A DNA stretch of 64,000 nucleotides, from positions 248,001 to 312,000 of the forward strand of contig NZ_VWRQ01000005.1 of the NCBI RefSeq assembly GCF_008635795.1. Reading direction: 5' to 3'. How positions within the stretch are numbered: position 1 is the first letter of the stretch; each line of letters opens with the position of its first letter. The notes under the pieces were generated by a model, which was given only the letters and a program-made list of their open reading frames with translations, did not search any database and was not told the DNA's origin. The stretch is from Paenibacillus tepidiphilus. GTDB taxonomy: Bacteria > Bacillota > Bacilli > Paenibacillales > Paenibacillaceae. The position numbers were made by a program, and so were the translations under genes. Of the stretch, positions 26,058 to 36,374 are shown one piece after another.

Positions 26058-28982
26058 ATGGTTGAGGAAAACAAAAAGAAAACCGCAAAACAGCGTCCCC
26101 CACGCAGATCCTGGCTCCGGAGGTTCGGTTCTGTCGTCAAGTGGATGTTTATACTTGGTATTATTGGCCTTTTGTTTGCCGGAGGAGCATTTGCCGGCTA
26201 TGTGGCTTCCATCGTGAAGGATGAGCCTGTGCGCTCTGAAGAAACCATTCAGCAGCAAATCGGCCAGAACGCCATTACCGGCTTCGCCTACTTCCGCGAC
26301 GGGCAGCCGATCGGCCAGCTTAGAACCGAAGAGGACCGCAGAATAATCGCATTTGATGATATACCGCAGCTTGTCATTGATGCCGTCCTCGCCATAGAGG
26401 ACAATGATTTCTACCAGCATAACGGCGTCGATTTCACCGGCACCCTGCGCGCCGTGAAGCAGCGGCTCCTGAATGAATCCGTGCAGACCGGCGGCAGCAC
26501 GCTGACCCAGCAGCTGGCCAGACGCGTCTTTCTGAATCTGGACCGTACGGAAGACCGCAAAGTGAAGGAAATCCTGCTGGCACTCCGCCTGGAGCGGTTT
26601 GTCTCCAAGAACGAAATCATTACAGCTTATTTGAACAAAGTTCCGTTCGGCAACGGCTCGAACGGCTATAACGTGTTCGGCATCAAGGCCGCTGCCAAAG
26701 GCATCTTCGGGCTGGATGATCTGGACAAACTGAATGTGGCCCAGGCTGCTTATCTGGCCGGTCTTCCGCAGCTCCCTTCCGCTTACTCCGCTTTCAATGG
26801 TGTCGGGGAATTCAATGAGACCGCTTTTAACCGTGCGCTTGAACGCCAGCGGCTCGTCCTCCGCCGTATGCTGGAGGAGAACAAAATCACCATCTCGCAG
26901 TACGACGACGCCCTGCTGTTCGATATCAAGGGGTCACTCGCGCCGCACACCAAAAAGGCTTACGCTACATACCCCTATCTGATGCTGGAAACCGAACGTA
27001 AGGCTGCGGAAATCCTGCTGTCGATCAAGCAGGTCACCGACGGCAGCAATGACGCTGCTTCCGCTGCCGACAACGCCGTACTTCTGGAGGAAGCACGCCA
27101 GCAGTTGATGACCGGCGGCTATCGCGTGTACACGACGATAGACAAGAAGGTCTATAACGCCATGCACAGCGTATCCGATGACAGCGACAATTTCACCAAA
27201 GACAGCAAGACCAAAGGCATTGAACAAACCGCAGGCATGATGATCGACAACAAAACTGGCGCGATCCTTGGAATGATTGAAGGCCGCGACTTTAATATTG
27301 AACAGATGAACTATGCCACGCAGATGATTCGCCAGCCAGGCTCCACAATGAAGCCGATTGCTGCATATCTGCCGGCGCTCGATGCCGGACTGATCCAGCC
27401 GGCAAGCATTCTAGACGACGCACCGGTCATTCTGAAGGACGGCACCAAAGGCTTCCATATTCCGAAGAATGCCAATAACCGTTATCAGGGACTGGTCACA
27501 GCCCGTTATGCGCTGAATAAATCGCTTAACCTGCCGGCGCTGAAGCTGTTTAACGACAAGGTTGGCATCGAGGATGCCTGGGCCTTCTCCAAGAAACTGG
27601 GGATCAACACCCTTCAGGAAGACGACTACCATGCCCAGACCGGCGTCATCGGCGGATTGCGGTATGGTGTATCTGTTGAGGAATTGACCAATGCCTATTC
27701 CGCTATCGGTAACCAGGGCGCTTTCAACGATGCTTACATGATTGAGAAAATCGTTGATGCCCAGGGTAAAATCATTTATCAGCATAAGGTGAGTCCGGAG
27801 CAGGTATTCTCCGAGCAAACCGCTTATCTGATGACCGATATGCTGCGGACGGTAATCACTGAGGGAACGGCCTCTACCGTCAAGAGCAACTACGAGCATT
27901 TCAAAGAGGTGCCGATTGTCGGCAAGACGGGCTCCACGCAGAATTACGGGGATGTCTGGTTCATGGGCTACACGCCGGATATCACACTCGGCATGTGGGT
28001 TGGCTATAAAGAGCAAATCAATACGCTTGAGGGCGATAAGCAGAAACGGCAGGCCCAGACGCTGTGGACCAAGGTCATGAACGCCGTGATCGATAAGCAG
28101 CCGGAGCTGTTTGCCACCAAGGAATTCCCGCAGCCGGAGGGCATTGTCAAGAAGACGGTCTCCGCTTACAGCGGCAAGCTGCCGACCGAGCTGACCGATA
28201 AATTTACCACAGATCTGTTCAATGTCAAATATGTGCCGACAGACAGTGATGATGGCATATCCAAAGCCAAATACATCACTTACAACTCGGTCAACTACCT
28301 TCCGCTGGAAGGAACACCGGAGGATTTCCTGAAGGAGAAGATCGTGGTCAAACGTGAAAAGCCGATTCAAGAGCTTGTGAAAGAGCTTCTGGCCGCTTTT
28401 GAGGGGATGAAGGATCATGAATCGCTGGAGTATTACATGCCTGCCGATGCCAAATCCGACTTCCCGACCGAGGTAGATCCGCGGGTTGATGACGGGACGG
28501 CTCCCGCTCCTCCGGGAGGCGTGAGCGTCTCCTATAGCACCGGCAAAGCCGTCATCAGCTTCACCCCGAGCGACTCCGCTGATGTGGTGGGCTACCGTCT
28601 ATACCGTTCGCTGAACGGAGGTGCCTTCCAGAAGCAATCGGTCCGCTCCGTGGGCGAATCTACCGTGTTTACTCCGGGGACACCGCAGAGCGTCAACGCC
28701 ACCTTCTATGTCACGGCCGTCGATGTGGCCGGACATGAGACAGCGTCGGTGAGCGTGGCCGGCGGTGTGGCAGCCACACCGGAGATCACTCCGACTCCGG
28801 AAATCGATCCCGGGCTGGAGCCGACACCGGAGGGCGGTCTTCCGCCGGAAGGAACGGAGGATCCCGGCATGATTATTATTGAACCGCCGGGCAGCACAGA
28901 CGGGGCCAGTGAGGCTGGTAATCCCGGGGCCGGCAATGCAGCAGGCAACGCTGCCGGCAATGCAGCGGGCAACGCGCCTTAA
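26058..28982 (+). CDS. Class A penicillin-binding protein (PBP1A-type), with FN3 and repeat tail
   Basis: 974 residues: cytoplasmic Lys/Arg head, one membrane anchor (VVKWMFILGIIGLLFAGGAF), a glycosyltransferase-51 domain (EDNDFYQHNGVDFTGTLRA; GGSTLTQQLARR; KVPFGNGSNGYNVFGIKAAA) and a transpeptidase domain with STMK, SLN and KTGST motifs. It polymerises and cross-links peptidoglycan outside the membrane. Beyond this lie a fibronectin type III domain (about 820-905) and a Pro/Glu/Thr-rich tail ending in four AGNA repeats. AAAGGAGG precedes ATG 26058; the longer open frame from 25923 lacks support. Single gene with its own promoter. Confidence 0.95.
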   Translation: MVEENKKKTAKQRPPRRSWLRRFGSVVKWMFILGIIGLLFAGGAFAGYVASIVKDEPVRSEETIQQQIGQNAITGFAYFRDGQPIGQLRTEEDRRIIAFDDIPQLVIDAVLAIEDNDFYQHNGVDFTGTLRAVKQRLLNESVQTGGSTLTQQLARRVFLNLDRTEDRKVKEILLALRLERFVSKNEIITAYLNKVPFGNGSNGYNVFGIKAAAKGIFGLDDLDKLNVAQAAYLAGLPQLPSAYSAFNGVGEFNETAFNRALERQRLVLRRMLEENKITISQYDDALLFDIKGSLAPHTKKAYATYPYLMLETERKAAEILLSIKQVTDGSNDAASAADNAVLLEEARQQLMTGGYRVYTTIDKKVYNAMHSVSDDSDNFTKDSKTKGIEQTAGMMIDNKTGAILGMIEGRDFNIEQMNYATQMIRQPGSTMKPIAAYLPALDAGLIQPASILDDAPVILKDGTKGFHIPKNANNRYQGLVTARYALNKSLNLPALKLFNDKVGIEDAWAFSKKLGINTLQEDDYHAQTGVIGGLRYGVSVEELTNAYSAIGNQGAFNDAYMIEKIVDAQGKIIYQHKVSPEQVFSEQTAYLMTDMLRTVITEGTASTVKSNYEHFKEVPIVGKTGSTQNYGDVWFMGYTPDITLGMWVGYKEQINTLEGDKQKRQAQTLWTKVMNAVIDKQPELFATKEFPQPEGIVKKTVSAYSGKLPTELTDKFTTDLFNVKYVPTDSDDGISKAKYITYNSVNYLPLEGTPEDFLKEKIVVKREKPIQELVKELLAAFEGMKDHESLEYYMPADAKSDFPTEVDPRVDDGTAPAPPGGVSVSYSTGKAVISFTPSDSADVVGYRLYRSLNGGAFQKQSVRSVGESTVFTPGTPQSVNATFYVTAVDVAGHETASVSVAGGVAATPEITPTPEIDPGLEPTPEGGLPPEGTEDPGMIIIEPPGSTDGASEAGNPGAGNAAGNAAGNAAGNAP

Positions 28983-29018
28983 GCGTAAAGCTAGCTAGAC
29001 CGGCTGGCGCAGACATAC

Positions 29019-29057
29019 AAAAGACACCGTTCCAGGGTTTCCGGGAACGGTGTCTTT
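29019..29057. terminator. Bidirectional terminator between the PBP gene and mtnN
   Basis: AAAAGACACCGTTCC pairs with GGAACGGTGTCTTTT, with flanking A and T tracts. Confidence 0.9.
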
Positions 29058-29076
29058 TCGTTTAACCAGATTGGTG

Positions 29077-29772
29077 CTACATGGCAGTCAGCATATGCTC
29101 CAGAATCGCGCAGGAATTGCGGGCAGCCGTTTCGGTAAATTCACGGTAATTCTGATGCGCCGATCCATCGGCTTTATCGGACATGGAACGGATAATGACA
29201 AACGGAGTGCTGTTCATGAAGCAGACCTGGCCCACCGCCGCACCCTCCATCTCCGCACACGCCCCGTCCAGCTCCTCCCGGAGACGGGCGACCGCCTCGC
29301 CGCTGGCGATAAACTGATCACCGGATAAGACAATCCCGGTGATATAGCGGACACCAAGCGCCCGGCAAGCCGCTTCGGCAAGCTCTACCAGCCCAGGGTC
29401 CGCGCCGAAAACAGAAGTCTCCTGATACGGGATGACCCCCCTGGCGTATCCGAGCGGCGTGACATCCATATCATGCTGAATGCAGCTCGCAGAAATGACG
29501 ATATCGCCAATGTCCAGACCCGGATGAAGCGCTCCGGCCACTCCGGTGAACAGAATGCGTGATACTCCGAAAGTGTCCAGCAGGATCTGTGTCGTTACAG
29601 CTGCATTGACCTTACCTACGCCAGACTTGCATAGTACGACCGGTTTGCCGAGAAGCGCACCTGTATAGTAAGTAATGCCGGCTTTCACCTTGCAGTCACG
29701 GTCAACCATTCGCTCAAGCAGCAGCGCAATTTCCTCATCCATTGCTCCGATAATGCCGATAGGCTGATTCAT
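29077..29772 (-). CDS. mtnN: 5'-methylthioadenosine / S-adenosylhomocysteine nucleosidase
   Basis: 231 residues with the full family pattern: IGIIGAMDEEI, KSGVGKVNAA, FTGVAGALHPGLDIGD, GDQF, the substrate motif AEMEGAAVGQVC and the catalytic Asp in RSMSDKAD. It splits adenine from methylthioadenosine and S-adenosylhomocysteine in the methionine salvage and activated methyl cycles, which also feeds autoinducer-2 precursors. A ribosome site (GGAGG) precedes ATG 29772. Single gene, converging on the PBP gene. Confidence 0.95.
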   Translation of the reverse strand: MNQPIGIIGAMDEEIALLLERMVDRDCKVKAGITYYTGALLGKPVVLCKSGVGKVNAAVTTQILLDTFGVSRILFTGVAGALHPGLDIGDIVISASCIQHDMDVTPLGYARGVIPYQETSVFGADPGLVELAEAACRALGVRYITGIVLSGDQFIASGEAVARLREELDGACAEMEGAAVGQVCFMNSTPFVIIRSMSDKADGSAHQNYREFTETAARNSCAILEHMLTAM

Positions 29773-29854
29773 TATGTACCTCCGTCCATTTTCTTTCGTA
29801 CTGCCAGCCCCCGTAGGGCAAGCCTATGTATGTCTCTGCTGCAAACTGCAACAT

Positions 29855-29880
29855 AAAAAGCTCCATAAAGGAGCTTTATT
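29855..29880 (-). terminator. Terminator after ccpA
   Basis: AAAGCTCC-TTTAT-GGAGCTTT on the minus strand, followed by TTATG, 30 bases past the ccpA stop. Confidence 0.8.
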
Positions 29881-29909
29881 ATGTCTGAACTATTCAGTAT
29901 GTGTTTCCC

Positions 29910-30920
29910 TTACTGATTCACGTGATTGACCGACAGACGCAGAATCGTCTCATGCGGCAGGATGACGCGCGGGTTGTCCACCGTTTCCTTCTTCATCAAT
30001 TTGGTCAACAGACGCATTGCCACTGCACCAAGATCATACATCGGCTGGGCGACTGTGGTGAGCAGCGGCCGTACCATCGAGGCCATCCGAATGTTGTCCA
30101 CGCTGATAATTGAGAAATCATCGGGAACCTTAAGGCCTTCATCCTGAATGCTGTGGATGGCGCCAATCGCCATTTCATCGGTTGCGGCAAATATGGCCGT
30201 CGGCTTCTTCTTGAGACCCAGGAAGTACTTCATGGCTTCTACACCGGATTCGTAACGGTAATTCCCGATGCGCACCAGGTCCTCCTGATATTCGATACCG
30301 GCATTCTCCAGCGCCTTCTTGTAACCCTGGAACCGGGCATAGCCATTGGCCGGGTCCTGCAGCGTACCGCTAATCATGGCAATCTCGCGGTGACCATGGC
30401 GGATCAGTGTATTCACGGCGTCATAAGCCGCCGCTTCATGATCGATATCCACCGACGGATAATTACCTTGCTCATCACGCGTGGCGCAAAGAACAATCGG
30501 CACTGCGGAAGTCTGGAACGCTTGAATATGCTCCTCAGTCACGGTCCCGCCCATGAACAGCAGCCCGTCCACCTGCTTCTCCAGCAGTGTGTTAATGACA
30601 CGGATTTCCTTCTCTTTACGTTTATCCGCATTACACAAAATAATGTTGTAGTGATACATATTGGCGATATCTTCAATCCCGCGGGCAATTTCCGCAAAAA
30701 TCGAGTTGGAGATATCGGGAATGACAACCCCGACGGTTGTCGTTTTCTTGCTGGCGAGACCTCTCGCTACAGCATTTGGACGATAGCCCAAACGTTCGAT
30801 TGCTTCAAATACCTTCTTCCGGGTCTGCGGTTTCACATTGGGGTTATTGTTCACAACCCGCGATACCGTCGCCATGGACACGCCTGCTTCTCTAGCTACA
30901 TCGTAAATGGTTACCGTCAA
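29910..30920 (-). CDS. ccpA: Catabolite control protein A
   Basis: 336 residues, LacI/GalR family, and closely CcpA-like: [20 protein letters not shown] helix-turn-helix, then [20 protein letters not shown] and [20 protein letters not shown], all as in Bacillus CcpA. With serine-phosphorylated HPr or Crh it binds cre sites to repress or activate carbon genes. The start is TTG at 30920 with GGAGAG 6 bases upstream, matching the usual N-terminus; a start at 30956 would add an unusual extension. Single gene with a terminator. The 288-base upstream gap holds no gene. Confidence 0.93.
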   Translation of the reverse strand: MTVTIYDVAREAGVSMATVSRVVNNNPNVKPQTRKKVFEAIERLGYRPNAVARGLASKKTTTVGVVIPDISNSIFAEIARGIEDIANMYHYNIILCNADKRKEKEIRVINTLLEKQVDGLLFMGGTVTEEHIQAFQTSAVPIVLCATRDEQGNYPSVDIDHEAAAYDAVNTLIRHGHREIAMISGTLQDPANGYARFQGYKKALENAGIEYQEDLVRIGNYRYESGVEAMKYFLGLKKKPTAIFAATDEMAIGAIHSIQDEGLKVPDDFSIISVDNIRMASMVRPLLTTVAQPMYDLGAVAMRLLTKLMKKETVDNPRVILPHETILRLSVNHVNQ

Positions 30921-31208
30921 ATTACTCTCTCCATTGCGATAAATTTTATCGTTCAACTAATTAAAATTATGATACGACACTTTGTACAATTGTGCAATGA
31001 TAACGCTTCATTTTCCTTTCAAATTTCTTTCAAAAGGCGCAAATTCCGCTAATATGAGCTAAACTCTCTAAACCCATTGCATCAATATACTTACTTAGTT
31101 CTATCCTAACAAAAAGTTTATGAAAAATCCAATGTCTACTGAAATATTTTCAATGTTTTTGCAGAAAAAATATGCGAATCGCGTAATCTTTCACGGAATA
31201 GCGGCTTT

Positions 31209-31691
31209 TCAGCCTTCGATTTTCCTTTTTTCACCATGGTTCGCGTTTTCAGGCGTATGTATGGTTAACTGGGACAAGCGTCTTTCCGTCTCTTCCATCC
31301 AGCTGTGATCATCCATCTCCGCCGCCACACGGTACAAATCCAGCAGCAGGTCAATTCTTCCCTGGACCGATATTTGGATTGCTTCTTCAAGCTCCATCAC
31401 GCCCCCCGGGAACATCCCCGCAGCCATGGTCTCCTTCAGCACACAAGCCCATTCATTTCGTTCGGCGAAAGAAACATGCTTGCCTCTTGCGGAGCTTGCA
31501 TTCAACTCTTCCAGGAAAGACACCAGGTCCTTCTTGATATAAGGCAGCGGTTCATAACGGGCGCATACATCGCAAGTATAGACCGGAACATGAGTGATTT
31601 TGATTTTGGCGCTGTAAATAAGGGTGTGCATATGTATAGTCATCGTACCGCCGCAGCCGCATACCTTCTTCGCTAATTTGTCATTGTACAT
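31209..31691 (-). CDS. Hypothetical protein with a zinc-ribbon-like N-terminus
   Basis: 160 residues. Cysteines at the N-terminus (VCGCGGTM and VYTCDVCARYE) have the spacing of a zinc ribbon. The rest is Glu-rich helix (ELEEAIQISVQGRIDLLLDL; DDHSWMEETERRL). I do not recognise the family. It has a GGAG site before ATG 31691 and no clear operon partners. Possible role in binding nucleic acid or a protein is only a guess from the ribbon. Confidence 0.7.
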   Translation of the reverse strand: MYNDKLAKKVCGCGGTMTIHMHTLIYSAKIKITHVPVYTCDVCARYEPLPYIKKDLVSFLEELNASSARGKHVSFAERNEWACVLKETMAAGMFPGGVMELEEAIQISVQGRIDLLLDLYRVAAEMDDHSWMEETERRLSQLTIHTPENANHGEKRKIEG

Positions 31692-31895
31692 CGCTTGGGC
31701 TCCTCGGACTTAATAATAGACTTGCAGTATTCCTTCTTCCTAAGCTATATTCGACCTCCCTCCATCAAAACCCTTCCCATTTGCATATAATGATTTATTT
31801 GGAAGAAGTGCTAGGGTTTACAAAGCGCGAGATGATTTCATCGGCCGGATTTGCTAGAATGGACAGGAACATGCACACGAAAGGAGCTGCTTAGA

Positions 31896-32420
31896 ATGAG
31901 ACTATCCGGTAAAAAAGTCATTGCACTGGTTGACGATGAATTTGAGGATCTGGAGCTATGGTATCCCGTATACCGCGTCCGGGAAGAGGGTGCCGAAGTC
32001 CACTTGGCAGGACTGGAGAAGGGAAAGACCTATGTCGGCAAATACGGCGTTCCCGCTGTGGCCGACTTCTCCTGGGATGAGCTTCAGGCTAAAGATTATG
32101 ACGGAATTCTCGTGCCTGGCGGCTGGGCTCCGGACAAGATCCGGCGGTACGGCGCGGTGCTACAGCTGATCCAGGACTTCAATGCCGCCCGCAAGCCGAT
32201 CGGGCAAATCTGCCACGCCGGCTGGGTGTTGATCTCCGCCAAAATATTGCAGGGCGTCACCGTCACATCCACACCAGGCATCCGCGACGATATGGAGAAC
32301 GCAGGCGCCATCTGGAAGGATGAGCCGGTCGTCACCGACGGCCACATCATTTCCGCCCGGCGTCCGCCTGACCTGCCGCCCTACGGCAAGGCGTTCTGCG
32401 ACGCGCTGGCCGGTGAGTAA
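31896..32420 (+). CDS. DJ-1/PfpI family protein (type 1 glutamine amidotransferase-like)
   Basis: 174 residues with the family fold: KKVIALVDDEFEDLELWYPV at the start, the acidic Glu, ILVPGGWAPDKIR, and the nucleophile elbow IGQICHAGW (Cys106, His107). Members include general-stress proteins, deglycases and intracellular proteases; which applies here is unclear. B. subtilis YfkM is a plausible relative. ATG 31896 has AAAGGAG upstream; the earlier frame start has no site. Single gene ending in a strong terminator. Confidence 0.88.
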   Translation: MRLSGKKVIALVDDEFEDLELWYPVYRVREEGAEVHLAGLEKGKTYVGKYGVPAVADFSWDELQAKDYDGILVPGGWAPDKIRRYGAVLQLIQDFNAARKPIGQICHAGWVLISAKILQGVTVTSTPGIRDDMENAGAIWKDEPVVTDGHIISARRPPDLPPYGKAFCDALAGE

Positions 32421-32427
32421 ACCATTT

Positions 32428-32454
32428 AAGCCCCGCCGACGGCGGGGCTTTTTT
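32428..32454. terminator. Terminator after the PfpI gene
   Basis: AAGCCCCGCC-GAC-GGCGGGGCTTTTTT; it also faces the stop of the anti-sigma gene on the other strand (32465). Confidence 0.95.
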
Positions 32455-32464
32455 GATAGGGACA

Positions 32465-33877
32465 TTACTTGGTGATCTCTACCTCCACCCGCTCTTTAAT
32501 TGCATTCGGATAGCTAAGCAGTGTAAAGGTCAGAGGCTGCGGCAAACCGGCAGAGCCCAGTTCGTAGGAATATCTATATGCTGGATTCTCTCCAGTAGCA
32601 GTTGCTTCCCTGAACTCTAGGTCGGCCCAAACCGAATTCTGAAGCATATGCTTTTGCCCTTGGCCGTCCACGAATTGATTAGCGATCTGCATAACGGTGT
32701 AGCCGTTCGTCGCTCTATCCGTTCCCTTCAATTCAAAGTCGAGCACCATTCTTTCACGGGATGACTGCGCTGAGAACTTAAGCCGGTTATCCGGTGCCTT
32801 GATGATCTGTTTCTGTTCGGTATCGACAATCAGTTGGGTCTCCGTCTTATCAAGAGCCACAATTCCGGTGATTCTCAGCTTCAGCGGTGCACTCGAGGTG
32901 TTATCTACCGGAAATACATACGTTAGCCTGCCGTCAGACATCATCGTTTGTCTTACACCGTAACCCACATATTCCGAATTGCTCCCCTGCATTAATTGCG
33001 GGCCGAGCAGACCGAATATCTCTTTGGTATTGCCGGAGTCATAATCAACGGTCAGATAGACACCGGTTGTGGAGATATATGCGTTCTCGAGGATTATTTG
33101 CTGGTCCGCTATGCTAAAGTTTTTGTTCAATTGCACCTCTTTACCTGTCTTAGCCATATCCGCTTTGTCCAGCGTTAAAGGAAGCGTCAGCTCCGTAGCA
33201 TCGGACGAAGGAACGAGGAGATGGGGATCGATGTCTGAGACCGAAATCTTCGCATACAACGTATCTGGAAGCGCAGTATAATCTCCGTCCCATAGAATTT
33301 GGCTGTAAAAGCGGGTAGTACCTGCACCCGCCGTTTGCGGCGTAGAGCCTGCAGAATATATAAGCGGTTTGCCGTCCTTGTCGGTCACATTTAAGCTTGC
33401 AACCTCCACCTTTTCGCCGCTTCTGTTGTATAGCGAATATAGTACAAGCATTCCTTTGCGGTCCGCAGCGATCCGTTCGATTTCGAAGGTAAAGCCGTCC
33501 TTCTCTATCACTGCCCCTTCCACCGGCTTCAGCAACCCGGCTTCCAAGGCCGAAACAACCGTCGTGTGTACATTATCATAGCTTCCTCCTGTTCCCGTCA
33601 GACCGAGATAAGCCGCCGCATTCGAGACTGCATTCCGGGCTTCCGTCTGCCGGGAGGGTTCACCGGTTTGTGGGATGAACGGCAGAAGAAAGATAACTGC
33701 CGCCAATGCCGCAGCTAAAGCTACCGTCCATTTGTACCGCGGCAGCAGCCTCTGTCTGCGGACCTTGCGGACTCCGCCTGTTATTGCCGCATTCAGCTTG
33801 GCTTCAGACACCTCACCCGCCTGCGCCGATACCGTCTGAAAATACTCTCTGAGCAGCGTTTCTTCATTGACCGTCAT
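32465..33877 (-). CDS. Anti-sigma factor, DUF4179-like membrane protein
   Basis: 470 residues: a 48-residue cytoplasmic head (MTVNEETLLREYFQTVSAQA), one membrane helix (TVALAAALAAVIFLLPFI) and a large extracytoplasmic domain of beta-rich character resembling DUF4179 (IEKDGFTFEIERIAADRKGM). It overlaps the end of the sigma gene by 14 bases. The topology and coupling fit an anti-sigma factor holding the ECF sigma at the membrane, as with RsiV-like proteins. The signal it senses cannot be inferred. Confidence 0.85.
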   Translation of the reverse strand: MTVNEETLLREYFQTVSAQAGEVSEAKLNAAITGGVRKVRRQRLLPRYKWTVALAAALAAVIFLLPFIPQTGEPSRQTEARNAVSNAAAYLGLTGTGGSYDNVHTTVVSALEAGLLKPVEGAVIEKDGFTFEIERIAADRKGMLVLYSLYNRSGEKVEVASLNVTDKDGKPLIYSAGSTPQTAGAGTTRFYSQILWDGDYTALPDTLYAKISVSDIDPHLLVPSSDATELTLPLTLDKADMAKTGKEVQLNKNFSIADQQIILENAYISTTGVYLTVDYDSGNTKEIFGLLGPQLMQGSNSEYVGYGVRQTMMSDGRLTYVFPVDNTSSAPLKLRITGIVALDKTETQLIVDTEQKQIIKAPDNRLKFSAQSSRERMVLDFELKGTDRATNGYTVMQIANQFVDGQGQKHMLQNSVWADLEFREATATGENPAYRYSYELGSAGLPQPLTFTLLSYPNAIKERVEVEITK

Positions 33878-34397
33878 CGCTGAATCCTCCTTTCATTTGG
33901 GCACGCAATTGCTTTAATCCTTTGTTCAGCCAGGTTTTGACGGTGCCCTCCGGCTTGCCGAGCACTGCAGCAATTTCTGTCAGCGTAAGATCCTGATAAT
34001 ACTTAAGCACAAGCACCTGCCGGTACTTTGGCTTCACTCTGTCCAGAGCCCGCTGCATGTCCAGTTTGCGGTCGCTGGTCATCTCCACCAGCGCGTTCTC
34101 CCTTGATTGCGGTTCAGCAGAGACCAGTTGCTTTCTGCGTTTCAGTTCATCCTTGCAGCAATTAATAAGAATCCGTGTCACCCAGGGGGCAAACCGCTCA
34201 GTGTCCTTCAGGCTCTTACGCTTGATCCATGCCCGGTAAGTCGCCTCCTGCAGCATTTCCAGCGCATCATTCTCATTGCGCAAATAACTGTAGGCAATGC
34301 CATACATGATCCGTTTCTGGCTGGCTACCCGCTCGATAAAGGGCCCGGCTTCTTCTTCATTAAGCTGCGCCCATTGCCCCTCCAGCAAATTTTCCAT
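33864..34397 (-). CDS. ECF-type RNA polymerase sigma factor (SigV/SigW-like)
   Basis: 177 residues with sigma region 2 (MYGIAYSYLRNENDALEMLQ, ATYRAWIKRKSLKDTERFAP and WVTRILINCCKDELKRRK) and region 4 (YRQVLVLKYYQDLTLTEIAA, VLGKPEGTVKTWLNKGLKQL). No region 1 or 3, as in ECF factors. Start: ATG 34397 with GGAGCAGGAGA directly upstream; a longer frame to 34436 is possible. It forms a two-gene unit with the anti-sigma gene downstream, with overlapping ends. Confidence 0.92.
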   Translation of the reverse strand: MENLLEGQWAQLNEEEAGPFIERVASQKRIMYGIAYSYLRNENDALEMLQEATYRAWIKRKSLKDTERFAPWVTRILINCCKDELKRRKQLVSAEPQSRENALVEMTSDRKLDMQRALDRVKPKYRQVLVLKYYQDLTLTEIAAVLGKPEGTVKTWLNKGLKQLRAQMKGGFSDDGQ

Positions 34398-34533
34398 TCT
34401 CCTGCTCCCCTCTGTACAAGCTCCTCCTGCCAGCATATCTGAGTTGTTTCAATGCTTCTGTATATAATGACTCCGCAAGGCTGGAAACGGTTTTGTTTTT
34501 TAAGCGCACCTTCACCGTTCTTCCGCCGGAACA

Positions 34534-34560
34534 CAAAAAATCCGGCGCCAGCGCCGGATT
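34534..34560 (-). terminator. Terminator after ptsI
   Basis: AATCCGGCGC-TG-GCGCCGGATTTTTTG on the minus strand, 48 bases past the ptsI stop. Confidence 0.9.
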
Positions 34561-34607
34561 ATCCGTTGTTATCAGGGTTGTCCTGAATATCTCTAGTCTG
34601 CTATCCC

Positions 34608-36374
34608 TCAGGACTGCTTCTTCTGTGGTTCAACGCCCGCAGCCAGCGTGATGCTGCTGCGTTTGGCAAAAGAGCTAAGCAGTTCCTCTGTCTGCAGGCT
34701 GGTCCGGTGCCCGAAGCAGAGCTTGCCGGTTTCTTTCGCTTCGGAAGCGAGGGTATTCAATATACGGTGCTTGACCCGGAGCAGCGCCTGCGGCGACATG
34801 CTGAGGTCGCGGATGCCCAGCTCCAGCCACAGCGGCAGAGAGCGTTCATCCGCAGCCATTTCGCCGCAAATGCTGATGTCGATCCCACCGCGGCGGGCAG
34901 CATCAACGGTCATCTTGATCATACGCAGCACAGATGGATGATACGGATGATACAGATGGGCAATTTGCTCGTTCATCCGGTCCACTGCAAGTACGTATTG
35001 GACCAGATCATTCGTACCGATACTGAAGAAATCCACTTCTTCCGCGAGCAGGTCAGCGATCATTACAGCTGCCGGCACCTCGATCATGATCCCTACCGGA
35101 ATGTCCTTGTCGTACGGAACGCCTTCCGCTTCAAGCTCTGCCTTTACCTCTTCGAGCACCGCTTTTGCCGCCTGTACCTCTTCAATAGAGGAGATCATCG
35201 GGAACATGATTTTGACTTTTCCGTAGTGGGCGGCCCGTACAATGGCTCTCAGCTGTGTCTTAAACAAATCCTTCTGATCGAGACTGATCCGGATGGCCCG
35301 GTAGCCCAGAAACGGGTTCTGCTCCTCGGAAAGCTGGAAATAATCCAGATGCTTGTCTCCGCCGATATCGAGCGTACGAATGACGACCGTGTTCTGCTGA
35401 ACCCGCTCCGCCACCTGCTTATAGACCTCAAATTGTTCTTCTTCCGTAGGGAACGAATGCCGGTCCATGTAGAGAAACTCTGTCCGGAACAGCCCTACGC
35501 CTTCGGCTCCGTATTTCAAGGCCAGATCCAGCTCTTTCACGGAGCTGATGTTGCCGGCCAGCCGCAGCTGTGCGCCGTCTTTGGTGATGGCCTCCACAGT
35601 AGCAAGCAGCTCCAGCTGTTCCTTCTTCCGCTGCTGCTTGTCGCGGATGGCGGCAAATTCCTGCACCGTGGCCTCGTCGGGATGAAGCTGGACCACTCCG
35701 CTGTCCCCGTCGATCACGAGAAAGTCGCCGGTCTGAATCGGCGTGGTCAGCTTGCTCTCCAGTCCCGCTACCAGCGGAATGCCCAGAGCCCGGGCCATGA
35801 TGGAGGAATGCGAGGTCTTGCCGCCCATCATGGTAACGATCCCGAGCACATACACCGGATTGAGGTGGGCCAGCTGTGACGGCGACAGTTCTTTGGCTAC
35901 CAGAATGTAAGGCTTAGTATCGGATGGCAGGGTCACTTCCGGCGCACCCAGCAAATGCTTCAGCAGACGGTTGCCGACATCCTTGATATCGGCCGCCCGC
36001 TCCTTCATATATTCATCATCGAGCAGGTCGAACATGGCGACAAAATGGTCGATGGCTTCCTTAACGGCCACCTCTGCAGCCTTATATTGGCGTTCAATGA
36101 TACCGCGAATTTCACTCATGAATACAGGATCATCCAGGATCGCCAAATGAGCGTCGAAAATGCTCGATTCCTCCGGACCGACCACCTCACGGAATTCGCG
36201 TTTGATAAATTCAATCTCATCCTTGGAGGTACGGACCCCCTCGTACAGCCGCTCGAACTCCTTGGCCAGATCGACCGGGTTAATCTGTGTCTCCGGCATG
36301 CTCCATTCCCAGTTTGGCAGGACAAAGGCCTTCCCGATGGCTACACCCGCTGCTGCGCCTATGCCTTGTATCAT
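34608..36374 (-). CDS. ptsI: PTS enzyme I (phosphoenolpyruvate-protein phosphotransferase)
   Basis: 588 residues with the PEP-utilising layout: HPr-binding helical domain, the phospho-histidine motif [12 protein letters not shown] (His189), PEP-binding [21 protein letters not shown] and the C-terminal active cysteine region ([10 protein letters not shown]). It takes phosphate from PEP and passes it to HPr. It starts 4 bases inside the ptsG gene (ATGA overlap), so ptsG and ptsI are coupled. No ptsH is in this operon: the only HPr-like gene in the window (20256) lacks His15, so a true HPr must be elsewhere. Confidence 0.97.
   Translation of the reverse strand: MIQGIGAAAGVAIGKAFVLPNWEWSMPETQINPVDLAKEFERLYEGVRTSKDEIEFIKREFREVVGPEESSIFDAHLAILDDPVFMSEIRGIIERQYKAAEVAVKEAIDHFVAMFDLLDDEYMKERAADIKDVGNRLLKHLLGAPEVTLPSDTKPYILVAKELSPSQLAHLNPVYVLGIVTMMGGKTSHSSIMARALGIPLVAGLESKLTTPIQTGDFLVIDGDSGVVQLHPDEATVQEFAAIRDKQQRKKEQLELLATVEAITKDGAQLRLAGNISSVKELDLALKYGAEGVGLFRTEFLYMDRHSFPTEEEQFEVYKQVAERVQQNTVVIRTLDIGGDKHLDYFQLSEEQNPFLGYRAIRISLDQKDLFKTQLRAIVRAAHYGKVKIMFPMISSIEEVQAAKAVLEEVKAELEAEGVPYDKDIPVGIMIEVPAAVMIADLLAEEVDFFSIGTNDLVQYVLAVDRMNEQIAHLYHPYHPSVLRMIKMTVDAARRGGIDISICGEMAADERSLPLWLELGIRDLSMSPQALLRVKHRILNTLASEAKETGKLCFGHRTSLQTEELLSSFAKRSSITLAAGVEPQKKQS

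Noticed and set aside
30994..31010. cre-like site (TGATAACGCTTCA) upstream of ccpA
   Set aside because: It is one base short of the consensus and mismatched in the last half, so support is too weak.
34397..34480. ECF-type autoregulatory promoter (TGAAAC) upstream of the sigma gene
   Set aside because: TGAAAC is present but no matching -10 (CGTC-like) at the right distance.
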